From: Longilinea sp035560795
GTDB lineage: Bacteria; Chloroflexota; Anaerolineae; Anaerolineales; Anaerolineaceae
Length of the DNA stretch: 64,000 bases
NCBI GenBank assembly: GCA_035560795.1
Contig: DATMYV010000005.1
Location: 7,727 to 71,726, forward strand
Reading direction: 5' to 3'
The translations under genes and the position numbers were made by a program. Under the pieces are notes generated by a model. The model searched no databases. It was not told where the DNA came from and saw only the letters and a program-made list of their open reading frames with translations. Positions 33,692 through 42,929 of the stretch are shown one piece after another (position 1 is the stretch's first letter; each line of letters starts with the position of its first letter).

Positions 33692-36691
33692 ATGAGAATT
33701 GATCTCAAGGTTAATGGCGATCAAAAATCATGGGAATGCACCCCAGGCGATACGTTGTTAGCGTTATTAAGGCGCGAAGGTCTATTTGGTGCCAAATTTG
33801 GCGGGTGTGATAAAGCGGAATGTGGCGCATGCGCTGTATTGTTCGATGGCCGTCCAGTAAATTCGTGTGGAATGTTAGCTGCCCAGGCTGACGGACATCA
33901 GATCGAAACCATTGAAGGTTTGGGCGAGCATCCTGATCAAGGATGGAAAAAAACGGACGGGCTTCACCCCTTACAGCAGGCTTTTGTGGAAACTGGTGCC
34001 ATTCAGTGCGGTTATTGCACGCCTGCCATGATTCTTGCGGCCAAGTCATTGTTGGACAAAACGCTGCAACCGAGCGAAGATCAAGTCCGGGATGCCATTT
34101 CTGGCGTGCTGTGCCGTTGCACGGGATACGAAAAACCGGTACAGGCTATTTTGCGTGCCGCCGCTCAAATGCGCGGGGAGACAGTGACGCCCATTACTGA
34201 AATGCCGCAATCCATTTCACCGGATTGGCAAGTGGATCACCAACGTGGGGATGAAAATGGGACTGGCATATCTCCAGTTAGCCCTACAGTAAAAACGCGT
34301 ATCATGCCAAGAATCTGGACGGTTCCACAAAGCCCTGTCCGATCGCGGGTTGGTAAAGCAGAAATCAAGGTGGACGCAATCAAACTCGTCCAGGGAAAGC
34401 CAGCCTTTACTTCGGATCTTGAAAAACGCGGTCTCCTCATCGGAAAAATTTTACACAGTCCCATCGCTCATGGGCGGATCAAATCGATCGACACCAGCCG
34501 CGCAAAAGCGCTGCCGGGCGTTGCTGCCGTGCTGACCTGGAAAGATTTGCCGCGGGTGGTTTATTCGACTGCTGGCCAATCAGATCCAATTCCAGGTCCA
34601 CTCGACGCATTCAGCCTGGATAACAAGGTTCGTTTTGTTGGTGACCGGATTGCTTTTGTGGCGGCTGAAACCGAGGAGATTGCTCAAAAAGCGCTTAATC
34701 TTATCGATGTGGAATTCGAAACGTTGCCATGTATTATCGACTCGCGCGAATCGATGAAGGCTGGAGCTGTTCAAATCCATGATGAAGAAGAATTTGTGAA
34801 TTTTGCCGATTCGAATCCGAAACGAAATCTTGCCGCTGAAATTCGAATTGACATAGGGGATGTTGGAAAAGGCTTCATGGAAGCCGACAAGGTTTATGAA
34901 ACCGAATATGTTGTTCCTAAGGTTCAACAAGCCCATATCGAACCGCATGTCGTAATGACTTACTGGGACGAGGATGACCGGTTGGTAATCCGTACCAGCA
35001 CTCAGGTACCATTCCATGTGCGCCGGATTCTTGCTCCAGTGCTTGGGTTGCCGGTCAAACGAATCCGGGTGATCAAACCGCGGGTTGGAGGCGGATTTGG
35101 CGGCAAACAAGAGATATTAATCGAGGATGTGGCTGCCCATTTGACCATTGCCACAAAAAGACCAGTGATTGTTGAATATGATCGCGATGAAGAGTTTACG
35201 GCTTCGCGTTCACGACATCCCATGCGGGTACGAATGAAGACCGGAGTCAAACGCGATGGGACCATCACAGCCAATGAGATGTATGCCTTAAGTGATACTG
35301 GCGCATATGGCTGCCACGCGCTCACTGTGGCTGGAAACACGGGTCATAAAGCCATGGGCTTGTATGTCGGCGATGGAGAATACCGCAAACAGCCGAACAT
35401 CCGGTTTTATGCAGATGTAGTTTACACAAATACCCCGCCAGCTGGCGCTTTCCGCGGATACGGAGTGCCTCAAGGTTACTGGCCATTAGATCGCCACATC
35501 GAGATGATTGCACGCGACCTCGGTATTGATCCGATCGAGTTCCGGCTTAAAAATGCCATCCGCGCCGGCGAAATTCATCCTTTCAGCACAGCATGGAGTG
35601 AAGGGCGTGAGCCCCGGCCTGAGATTGTCCATACAGTGGGCTTGGAAGAATGTGTACGCCAGGGAAAGGCTGCCATTGGTTGGGACCAGAAATTCGGAAA
35701 CCCTGCCTGGCATACCGTCGACAATCGCCCGCATTTACGCCGTGGGATCGGTATAGCTACGGTAATGCAAGGAACCGCCATTCCCTACCTGGATATGGGC
35801 GGCGCGAGCATTAAGATGAATGATGATGGGTCGTTTAATTTACTGGTTGGCGCGACCGATATCGGCACTGGTTCGGATACAGTTCTGGCTCAAATGGCGG
35901 CAGAGGTGTTGGGAGTCCCAATTGACGACATACTGGTATATTCTTCCGACACGGATTTTACGCCGTTCGACGTTGGCGCATATGCCTCGAGCACAACCTA
36001 CATTTCTGGAACGGCAACGGTGCGGGCTGCCGAAATTGTCGCGGAACGAATCCGGTTGCGCGCTGCGCGGATGATCAGTGAACAGGGTGGCGGGTCTGTC
36101 GAAGCGGACGAAATCCTTCTTGAGGAACGCCGTGCCATTGCGCCGGACGGTCGATCGGTAACGCTTTCGGATGTCGGTCACGATTCGCTACATAAGACTG
36201 ACCAGGAGCAAATCATGGGTGTAGCCTCATATGTTTCACCCTCATCACCTCCGCCATTTGCCGCTCAATTTGCCGAAGTGACCGTTGACACCCAAACAGG
36301 CGCTGTTACCGTGGATAAGCTGGTTATGGCGGTTGATTCAGGCGTAATTGTCAACCCCATCACCGCATCCGGCCAGATTGAAGGTGGAATGGCTCAAGCC
36401 CTGGGGTATGCAGTGTGTGAAGAAATGCTGTATGATGAGCTAGGCATGGCACGGGAACGGGATCTGGTCGATTATCATATCTTCCGCGCCGACGAAATGC
36501 CGAAACTCGAGACGATATTCGTTCAAACCTATGAGCCATCACACCCCTTTGGTGTCAAAGCTGTCGCCGAGATTCCCATGGACGGCGTTGCGCCTGCGGT
36601 CGGAAATGCCATTCTGGATGCATGCGGAGCTAATTTGACGGCCAATCCTGCAACACCGGAACGTATTTGGCGTGCTCTTCATGAAGGGTAG
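33692..36691 (+). CDS. Fused [2Fe-2S]-molybdopterin hydroxylase large subunit (XdhD-like)
   Basis: A 999-residue fusion. Residues 1-160 are a [2Fe-2S] module: C39, C44, C47, C59 for the plant-type cluster and C106, C109, C141, C143 for the second. A linker of about 50 residues leads to the molybdenum-binding part (about 215-999), with 'RVGGGFGGKQE', 'GAFRGYGVPQG' and the C-terminal 'GVKAVAEIPMDG', whose glutamate matches the catalytic one of xanthine dehydrogenases. It lacks the AYxCSFR loop of CO dehydrogenase. The Fe-S/Mo fusion is as in E. coli XdhD, a selenium-dependent type hydroxylase. No in-frame selenocysteine codon is needed; selenium in these enzymes is a labile ligand. Probable substrate: a purine or related N-heterocycle. 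Confidence 0.9.
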   Translation: MRIDLKVNGDQKSWECTPGDTLLALLRREGLFGAKFGGCDKAECGACAVLFDGRPVNSCGMLAAQADGHQIETIEGLGEHPDQGWKKTDGLHPLQQAFVETGAIQCGYCTPAMILAAKSLLDKTLQPSEDQVRDAISGVLCRCTGYEKPVQAILRAAAQMRGETVTPITEMPQSISPDWQVDHQRGDENGTGISPVSPTVKTRIMPRIWTVPQSPVRSRVGKAEIKVDAIKLVQGKPAFTSDLEKRGLLIGKILHSPIAHGRIKSIDTSRAKALPGVAAVLTWKDLPRVVYSTAGQSDPIPGPLDAFSLDNKVRFVGDRIAFVAAETEEIAQKALNLIDVEFETLPCIIDSRESMKAGAVQIHDEEEFVNFADSNPKRNLAAEIRIDIGDVGKGFMEADKVYETEYVVPKVQQAHIEPHVVMTYWDEDDRLVIRTSTQVPFHVRRILAPVLGLPVKRIRVIKPRVGGGFGGKQEILIEDVAAHLTIATKRPVIVEYDRDEEFTASRSRHPMRVRMKTGVKRDGTITANEMYALSDTGAYGCHALTVAGNTGHKAMGLYVGDGEYRKQPNIRFYADVVYTNTPPAGAFRGYGVPQGYWPLDRHIEMIARDLGIDPIEFRLKNAIRAGEIHPFSTAWSEGREPRPEIVHTVGLEECVRQGKAAIGWDQKFGNPAWHTVDNRPHLRRGIGIATVMQGTAIPYLDMGGASIKMNDDGSFNLLVGATDIGTGSDTVLAQMAAEVLGVPIDDILVYSSDTDFTPFDVGAYASSTTYISGTATVRAAEIVAERIRLRAARMISEQGGGSVEADEILLEERRAIAPDGRSVTLSDVGHDSLHKTDQEQIMGVASYVSPSSPPPFAAQFAEVTVDTQTGAVTVDKLVMAVDSGVIVNPITASGQIEGGMAQALGYAVCEEMLYDELGMARERDLVDYHIFRADEMPKLETIFVQTYEPSHPFGVKAVAEIPMDGVAPAVGNAILDACGANLTANPATPERIWRALHEG

Positions 36692-36721
36692 ACGTCGCCA
36701 GACTGATCAGGAAGGACCTGG

Positions 36722-38068
36722 ATGCAAGCACCGATTTATGTCATAGGCCATGTCAACCCGGATACGGATTCAATTGCAGCTGCAACTGGATACGCATGGC
36801 TCTTACGTGAGCGGGATGGAATGGATACGGTTGCAGCCAGGGCGGGTGCTGTCAACGCCCAGACTTCATGGGTTTTGAAAAAACTGGGAATGGATGCGCC
36901 AACCCTGCTTAATGATGTCTCGCCGCGCTTCGAATCGGTCATGCGGCGGCTTGATACAACGCTGCCAGACAAACCGTTGCGAGAGGCATGGTCTGTTGCA
37001 TCCAGAACTGGTGGAATAGCGCCATTGGTAAACGCGGACGGCACACCTTATGGATTGGTAAATGGGCGAAGTCTGTTTGAGTTTCTTTTTCAACAGGTTG
37101 GGACTCATCTAAAGCTGCAGGAAGCGCGCATCAGTGAAATCCTTGACTATCCCAGCCACCGTGCAGCGGATACTTCTGTCGCTAAATTTCAGGCGAATAC
37201 CCGCATCCGCGATGTTATTAACCGGATACTTCGGGAAGAGGGCGATGAGTTTATCGTCACTGATGAAAGCGGCCTCTATGTAGGCATTTGCCGGCAGCGC
37301 GATCTGCTGAATCCACCAAGATTGAAGGTGGTTCTGGTCGATCATAATGAACTTTCTCAGGCGGTTGGGTCGCTGGACGAGGCTGAATTAATTGAGATAC
37401 TCGATCACCATCGCCTGGGAAATCCATCGACAAGGACGCCAATTCGCTTTACCGTCGATATAGTGGGAAGCACAAGCACACTAATTTCTGAGAGAATTGA
37501 GGAGGCCGGCTTGTCAGCACCTCCATCCCTGGCAGGATTGATGTTGGCTGGTTTGCTTTCGGATACTCTCATCCTTACTTCGCCCACCACGACAGAACGC
37601 GATCAAAGGGCAGCTGAGCGGTTATCCCGTTGGGCTTTTGTTGGCGGCGGGGCACTTGCCAATGAAACAATCCGTTCCTATGGCGAAAAAATTCTGGCTG
37701 CCGGTGCAGGGTTAGGAGCGCGTGCACCCCGTGATATCGTCTCAAGCGATATGAAAATCTATCACAGCGGCGGCTTTCAATTTGCCGTTGCCCAGGCTGA
37801 GGTAAGCGATTTGTACGAGGTAAATGAGCACCTCGATTCGCTTACGATCGCATTAGAGGAACTTCGCGAACAAAAAGGCCTGGATTTTGCCATGTTGATG
37901 GTGACGGATGTGGTTCGGGGAACCAGCCGCCTAATTTTTGCCAAACAGCCACCTGCACTTGAGGATTTGCCTTATCCGCCGCAAACGGATGGGACACGCC
38001 TGGCTGAAGGAGTTGTGAGTCGCAAGAAGCAGCTACTGCCGGTAGTTCTGGGGTTATTGGAACGATGA
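36722..38068 (+). CDS. Family II inorganic pyrophosphatase with inserted CBS domains
   Basis: A 448-residue DHH-DHHA2 phosphoesterase with the N-terminal metal motif 'GHVNPDTDS' (residues 9-17), two CBS-type segments between about 65 and 195 ('GGIAPLVNADGTPYGLVNGR' and 'DEFIVTDESGLYVGICRQRD'), then 'LDHHRLGNPS' and a C-terminal DHHA2 domain. This is the CBS-PPase layout, in which adenine nucleotides bound to the CBS pair regulate manganese-dependent pyrophosphate hydrolysis. It lacks an inserted DRTGG domain. It lies 30 bases after the hydroxylase and overlaps the xdhC-like gene by 4 bases. Its likely job is to pull the pyrophosphate-releasing nucleotidyl transfers of CofC and the MocA-like enzymes. 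Confidence 0.88.
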   Translation: MQAPIYVIGHVNPDTDSIAAATGYAWLLRERDGMDTVAARAGAVNAQTSWVLKKLGMDAPTLLNDVSPRFESVMRRLDTTLPDKPLREAWSVASRTGGIAPLVNADGTPYGLVNGRSLFEFLFQQVGTHLKLQEARISEILDYPSHRAADTSVAKFQANTRIRDVINRILREEGDEFIVTDESGLYVGICRQRDLLNPPRLKVVLVDHNELSQAVGSLDEAELIEILDHHRLGNPSTRTPIRFTVDIVGSTSTLISERIEEAGLSAPPSLAGLMLAGLLSDTLILTSPTTTERDQRAAERLSRWAFVGGGALANETIRSYGEKILAAGAGLGARAPRDIVSSDMKIYHSGGFQFAVAQAEVSDLYEVNEHLDSLTIALEELREQKGLDFAMLMVTDVVRGTSRLIFAKQPPALEDLPYPPQTDGTRLAEGVVSRKKQLLPVVLGLLER

Positions 38069-38862
38069 GCGCTTCAATTTGGAACGTCCTGGCTGAACTT
38101 GAACAAAAAAACCGAGCTGGTGCATTATGTGTCATCGTAGATAGCAGCGGTTCAACCCCGCGTCATGAAGGCAGTAAAATGGTTGTTTTCCCGGATGGTT
38201 CTTTTGTGGGCACGGTTGGCGGCGGCGAAATTGAAAACCGGACCATCCATGAGGCCCTTTTGGCACTTGAAGATGGCAAAGCGCGAAAAAACGTTTACTC
38301 AATGGTTGATCCCAGCCGTGGCGATCCAGGGGTATGTGGTGGAAGTATGGAAATATACATCGAGCCAATCCTGCCAAAAGCGACCTTGATCGTAATAGGC
38401 GGCGGTCATGTTGGAAAGGCTGTCGCTCATCTTGCAAAATGGCTTGGTTATTGGGTGGCAGTCTGTGATGATCGCCCGGAATTTGTTTCTGAGGAGACAA
38501 TTCCAAACGCTGATTTACTGTTACAGATCCCGATGGGCGAGTTGCCTGATCATGTGGAAATCAATGCTTATACCAATATAGTCTTGACCACCCGTGGTGC
38601 CAATGTGGATATTGCAGGCTTGCCTGAATTGCTTAAGAAGTGTTCGACAGCCTATTTGGGCATCATCGGATCCAAGCGGCGGTGGGCTGTCACGCGTAAA
38701 GGATTGATCGAAGCTGGAGTTTCCGAGGACGTCATATCAAAAATTCACTCGCCGATCGGACTCGAGCTTCAAGCCGAGACCCCAGAAGAAATTGCGGTAA
38801 GTATCATGGCTGAAATTCTAATGCTGCGCCGTAAGGCCAGCGGGAAAAGTATGAAGGAGTAA
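38065..38862 (+). CDS. XdhC/CoxI-family molybdenum hydroxylase maturation protein
   Basis: A 265-residue protein of the XdhC/CoxI family, which binds the molybdenum cofactor, promotes its sulphuration and delivers it to xanthine dehydrogenase-like enzymes. The N-terminal part has 'GSTPRHEGSKMVV' and 'GTVGGGEIE', and 'CGGSMEIYIEPI' marks the cofactor-binding half. A C-terminal Rossmann domain begins with 'VIGGGHVGKAVAHLA', and 'IGSKRRW' follows. The start overlaps the pyrophosphatase stop by 4 bases. It probably serves both hydroxylases of the run. Confidence 0.92.
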   Translation: MSASIWNVLAELEQKNRAGALCVIVDSSGSTPRHEGSKMVVFPDGSFVGTVGGGEIENRTIHEALLALEDGKARKNVYSMVDPSRGDPGVCGGSMEIYIEPILPKATLIVIGGGHVGKAVAHLAKWLGYWVAVCDDRPEFVSEETIPNADLLLQIPMGELPDHVEINAYTNIVLTTRGANVDIAGLPELLKKCSTAYLGIIGSKRRWAVTRKGLIEAGVSEDVISKIHSPIGLELQAETPEEIAVSIMAEILMLRRKASGKSMKE

Positions 38863-38869
38863 CAGCGGA

Positions 38870-40279
38870 ATGTGGAGCCAATATATTAATGCTGCTTCCG
38901 TAAGCGAAGTGGTAGATGCCCTAAACGAGAATATGGAAAAAGCCAGAATTGTTGCTGGCGCTACGGATTTACTATTAGAAATGGAACGGGGAGTTCGCAA
39001 AGGAATTGAAACGATTATTGATATTTCGCGGATACCCGGATTGGACCAAATCACTTTTGATGCGGATGGATGGATTCATCTCGGACCAAATGTAACCCAC
39101 AATCACTGTGTGGCTTCAAAATTATTGCGTGAATATGCCTTCCCATTGGTTCGAGCCGCCTGGGAAGTTGGCTCTCCACAAATTAGAAATCGCGGCACCA
39201 TTGCAGGGAATTTAATCACCGCTTCTCCCGCAAATGATACGATTTCACCACTGATTGCTTTGGGTGCAAAGGTTACCCTGGCGTCAAGTTCCGGATTGCG
39301 TGAAGTGCAATTATCCGATTTTTATTCCGGCGTGCGCAAAACCGTAATGAAACCAAATGAAATGCTGGTTGACATCAGCTTTCCAGCCATGACAAAAAAT
39401 CAAAAAGGGACATTTATTAAATTCTCGCTTCGCCGCGCTCAGGCAATTTCATTGTTGAATATTGCAGTGATCTTGACCTTTCAAGGTAAATCAATCGAGA
39501 AAGCGTCTATTACTTTGGGCGCCGTTGCGCCGACGATCATACATGCGGTCGATGCTGAAAAATTCCTAACCGGAAAAGTGTTGGACGCGGCTATTATTCA
39601 ACAGGCAGCAGATTTGGCCATGCAAGCTGCGCAACCGATCTCAGACGTTCGCAGTTCAAATAGCTATCGCCGAAATATGGTGCGGGTGACGACCCGCAGG
39701 GCGTTGCAAATGATTGCTGATGGAACTGAAACTGAAGGAATTCCGGAATTTCCAATTTTGCTCTGGGGTCAGGACGAATTCCCCCAAGGCAGGCTGCCGG
39801 TGACCACTCGAATAGCCGATAAATCTCCAATTCACACTCGAATAAATGGCAAGGATTTCACGTTTGTTACGGGTCAGGAAAAGACATTGCTCCGGCTGCT
39901 GCGGGAAGAGGCGAACTTGATCGGGACAAAAGAGGGCTGCGCCGAGGGTGAGTGTGGAGCATGCACAGTCTACCTGGATGGGGTGGCGGTGATGGCATGC
40001 ATGGTCCCTGCGCCCCGCGCCAACGGAGCAAATATCATAACGATTGAGGGTATTGGTCAAAACGGAGGCCTTCATCCAGTTCAGCAGGCGTTTATTGATG
40101 CTGGCGCGGTGCAGTGCGGCTATTGCACACCCGGTTTTGTTATGTCGGCGGTAAAACTGTTAGAGGAAAGAAAACAACCAACGACGGATGAAATTCGTCA
40201 GGCAATTACTGGTAATCTTTGCCGTTGCACAGGGTATTATAAGATTGTTGAAGCCATTGAAAAAGCTGCCGAAAAGTAA
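38870..40279 (+). CDS. Fused FAD-[2Fe-2S] subunit of a second molybdenum hydroxylase
   Basis: A 469-residue fusion in the order CoxM-CoxS. Residues 1-285 are an FAD-binding medium subunit ('AGATDLLLEMERG' and 'RNRGTIAGNLITASPANDT'). Residues about 315-469 are a [2Fe-2S] small subunit with C357, C362, C365, C377 and C416, C419, C451, C453. This is the mirror of the other hydroxylase, where the Fe-S part is fused to the molybdenum subunit. It lies 7 bases after xdhC and, with the large subunit at 40701, makes a complete enzyme. The FAD loop here is canonical, unlike that of the CoxM-type subunit at 32916. Confidence 0.92.
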   Translation: MWSQYINAASVSEVVDALNENMEKARIVAGATDLLLEMERGVRKGIETIIDISRIPGLDQITFDADGWIHLGPNVTHNHCVASKLLREYAFPLVRAAWEVGSPQIRNRGTIAGNLITASPANDTISPLIALGAKVTLASSSGLREVQLSDFYSGVRKTVMKPNEMLVDISFPAMTKNQKGTFIKFSLRRAQAISLLNIAVILTFQGKSIEKASITLGAVAPTIIHAVDAEKFLTGKVLDAAIIQQAADLAMQAAQPISDVRSSNSYRRNMVRVTTRRALQMIADGTETEGIPEFPILLWGQDEFPQGRLPVTTRIADKSPIHTRINGKDFTFVTGQEKTLLRLLREEANLIGTKEGCAEGECGACTVYLDGVAVMACMVPAPRANGANIITIEGIGQNGGLHPVQQAFIDAGAVQCGYCTPGFVMSAVKLLEERKQPTTDEIRQAITGNLCRCTGYYKIVEAIEKAAEK

Positions 40280-40293
40280 AAAGAGGGAATCCT

Positions 40294-40665
40294 ATGGGAA
40301 AATATTCGAGTCGAATGACCCAGGAATCGCTGAGCAACCGAGATCAACAACTTCATCCGGTCTGGCGGGGGGTGGGGTTTGCATTCATGATCCTAATTCC
40401 GACCATTGCAATCTTTGGCTCAATTGTTCTTGTTGATGCCAATTCAAAAAATGGTTGGGTTGCCATCCCGCCCGAGGTGATCAATCATGGTTTCGGCGGA
40501 CCCTTGCTTTACGTTCAGATCATTGTCGGTGTTGTAATTATGTTGATCATGTCGGTTCTTTTTCAATTGATCACTTTTGTTTTGTACCGGGCATTTGGTC
40601 CATCCCGCTATGGTCCTCTGGATGTCCCACCGGTTACTTATAATGGTCCCAAAAAGAGCCGCTAA
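40294..40665 (+). CDS. Small two-helix membrane protein of unknown function
   Basis: Not recognised. A 123-residue protein with a polar N-terminus, the pattern 'LHPVWRGVGFAFMILIPTIA' leading into a first membrane helix, a short loop and a second helix near 70-95, and a proline-rich tail. Short two-helix proteins with a similar 'LHP-WRG-G' start occur in Chloroflexota as hypothetical proteins, to my knowledge. It sits between the FAD-[2Fe-2S] and molybdenum subunit genes (14 and 35 bases), so it could anchor the second hydroxylase to the membrane or pass its electrons to quinone. That is inference. Confidence 0.75.
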   Translation: MGKYSSRMTQESLSNRDQQLHPVWRGVGFAFMILIPTIAIFGSIVLVDANSKNGWVAIPPEVINHGFGGPLLYVQIIVGVVIMLIMSVLFQLITFVLYRAFGPSRYGPLDVPPVTYNGPKKSR

Positions 40666-40700
40666 GGATTATCGGTCGACGATGTAATGGAGGAGGAGGA

Positions 40701-42920
40701 ATGACAGTTACCGTTGGACAATCCGTCCACCGAATAGATTCAATTTCCAAGGTAAAAGGGGAGGCCTTTTATCCTGGCGATATTCAAATGCCAAATATGG
40801 CATATATGAAAGTCTTATTTGCCAACCGGCCGCATGCAATTATCCGGAAAATTGACACAGCTCAGGCAGAAAAATACCCTGGCGTTTTGGCTGTCTTTAC
40901 TGCAAAAGACGTCCCCAATAATGAATATGGACTGGGTACTCCGGATCAACCTGTTTTATGCGGTCCAGGATCATTGAAGCCATTTGCAGACCGAGTGCGC
41001 TTCATCGGTGACCAGGTGGCGTTGGTTGTCGCTGAGACGGAGGCGATTGCTGCCAAGGCGATTCAATTGATTTCTGTCGATTATGAGGATCTACCGGTTG
41101 TTACGGATCCGCGGAAAGCGATGAAGGAAGATTCTCCGTTATTGTTCCCGGACCGTGACTCAAATATATTCTGCCATTATCGCATACGAAAAGGAAATCT
41201 TGTTTCCGGTTTTGAGAAAGCTGATGTCATTGTCGAGGGTTATTATCAGACCCCGGCACAGGAACATGCCTTTTTACAACCCGAAGCAGGCGTGAGTTAT
41301 CTGGATGAAGAGGAACGAATCACTGTTGTGGTTGGCGGCCAATGGGCTCATGAAGATCAGGAGCAAATTGCACACGCGTTGAATTTGCCGTTGGAAAAAA
41401 TCCGTGTAATTTATCCTGCGATCGGTGGTGCATTCGGCGGACGGGAAGATATGTCGGTGCAGATTATCCTTGGTCTGGCCACTTTGAGACTCTCTGAACA
41501 AGGGATTCGACGGCCTATTAAAATTATTTGGAGCCGGGAAGAATCAATGATTGGGCACCACAAACGCCATCCTTACTTTATCAAGACGCGTTGGGGAGCA
41601 ACACGGGACGGGAAAGTCACCGCTGCAGATGTCGAAATCATTGCTGACGGCGGCGCATATATTTATACATCGCCAAAAGTTCTGGGAAATGCTACCTTAA
41701 TGTGCACCGGACCATATGAAATTCCCAATGTCAATGTAGATTCCTACGCTGTTTACACAAACAATATTCCAAACGGCGCTTTTCGCGGTTTTGGGGGACC
41801 GCAAGGTTCGTTTGCTGCAGAAACACAGATGAATAAACTGGCCGAAGCCCTTGGCATGGATCCGGTCGAAATTCGCATGAGAAATTTACTGCTGCAAGGG
41901 TCGTTGCTCTCAGTTGGTACACCGTTGCCGGCGGGTGTTTCGATTGATAGGGTAGTGGCAACCTGTGCGATGAAAGCAGGTTGGAAAAATGGCGAATCTG
42001 GTTGGAGGAAACCAGAAAATAAAAATCAACCTGAATCAACCATTCGACGTGGTTTAGGTTTCTCCTGTTCGTTCAAGAATGTCGGTTTTTCATTCGGCGC
42101 ACCAGAAAATTGCTGGGCGACGGTCGAGCTTCGCGGCAAGGAGCAGATTGAAACAGCAATTCTGTACCATGCCGGCGCGGAAGTCGGACAAGGGTCGCAT
42201 ACCGCCTTTATGCAGATGGCTGCTGAAGCTTTGAATATTCCGTTTGAAAAGATACAGTTGGTTGCATCTGATACAGCCCGAACACCAAATTCGGGAAGTG
42301 TATCTGCCTCCCGCATGACATTCATGGCCGGAAATTCAATTCGAGGCGCGGCAAAACTGGCCCAGGAGAAATGGAATAATGAAGAACGACCGGCAGTCGC
42401 TACCTATCAGTATCGTCCGCCAAAAACCTCTGCGTTCGATCCTGAAACAGGCAAATGCGAGCCGAATTTTTCTTATGGCTATGTGGCTGAAGCGGTTGAA
42501 GTGGAAGTGGATATTGAGACCGGCCAGGTAAAAATCACCAACATCGTTTGCGCTGATGATGTGGGCAAGGCGGTGAATCCGCAACAGGTTCAAGGACAAA
42601 TAGAAGGTGCAGTTGTTCAGGCAGCAGGATATGCATTATTGGAGAATTTTATTCAACAGGACGGATTAACGTTGACAAAAACGCTATCAACGTATTTGAT
42701 CCCGACTGTTCTGGATATTCCTGACAAGGTCCAATCGATTATTCTGGAATACCCGGATCCAATCGGCCCGTTTGGCGCTCGAGGAATGGGGGAAATGCCT
42801 TATTTGCCTCTGGTACCAGCTGTAATTGATGCTGTTCATGATGCGACGGGTCATTGGTTTGATCAGTTTCCCCTTATTCCTGAAAGAGTACTCAGTGGAT
42901 TGGAAAAATCCATCGATTGA
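40701..42920 (+). CDS. Molybdopterin-binding large subunit of the second hydroxylase
   Basis: A 739-residue protein of the xanthine dehydrogenase/CoxL large-subunit family. It starts directly in the a/b hammerhead ('RIDSISKVKGEAFYPGD'), then has 'IGGAFGGREDMS', 'NGAFRGFGGPQGSF' and the C-terminal 'GARGMGEMPYLP' with the catalytic glutamate. There is no AYxCSFR loop, so it is not form I CO dehydrogenase. GGAGGAGGA precedes the ATG. It pairs with the fused FAD-[2Fe-2S] gene. Substrate specificity (purine, nicotinate or aldehyde type) cannot be called; the yqeB/yqeC neighbours point to the selenium-dependent group. Confidence 0.92.
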   Translation: MTVTVGQSVHRIDSISKVKGEAFYPGDIQMPNMAYMKVLFANRPHAIIRKIDTAQAEKYPGVLAVFTAKDVPNNEYGLGTPDQPVLCGPGSLKPFADRVRFIGDQVALVVAETEAIAAKAIQLISVDYEDLPVVTDPRKAMKEDSPLLFPDRDSNIFCHYRIRKGNLVSGFEKADVIVEGYYQTPAQEHAFLQPEAGVSYLDEEERITVVVGGQWAHEDQEQIAHALNLPLEKIRVIYPAIGGAFGGREDMSVQIILGLATLRLSEQGIRRPIKIIWSREESMIGHHKRHPYFIKTRWGATRDGKVTAADVEIIADGGAYIYTSPKVLGNATLMCTGPYEIPNVNVDSYAVYTNNIPNGAFRGFGGPQGSFAAETQMNKLAEALGMDPVEIRMRNLLLQGSLLSVGTPLPAGVSIDRVVATCAMKAGWKNGESGWRKPENKNQPESTIRRGLGFSCSFKNVGFSFGAPENCWATVELRGKEQIETAILYHAGAEVGQGSHTAFMQMAAEALNIPFEKIQLVASDTARTPNSGSVSASRMTFMAGNSIRGAAKLAQEKWNNEERPAVATYQYRPPKTSAFDPETGKCEPNFSYGYVAEAVEVEVDIETGQVKITNIVCADDVGKAVNPQQVQGQIEGAVVQAAGYALLENFIQQDGLTLTKTLSTYLIPTVLDIPDKVQSIILEYPDPIGPFGARGMGEMPYLPLVPAVIDAVHDATGHWFDQFPLIPERVLSGLEKSID

Positions 42921-42929
42921 GCGGTTGCC

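Noticed and set aside
34580..35110. 176-codon antisense frame within the hydroxylase gene
   Set aside because: It overlaps conserved molybdenum-subunit motifs and has no recognisable protein pattern.
33692..36691. Selenocysteine-coding TGA in the hydroxylase genes
   Set aside because: The frames are open throughout. In this enzyme class selenium is a labile cofactor ligand, not selenocysteine.
40701..42920. Form I carbon monoxide dehydrogenase large subunit
   Set aside because: The AYxCSFR active-site loop is absent and the yqeB/yqeC context fits selenium-type hydroxylases.
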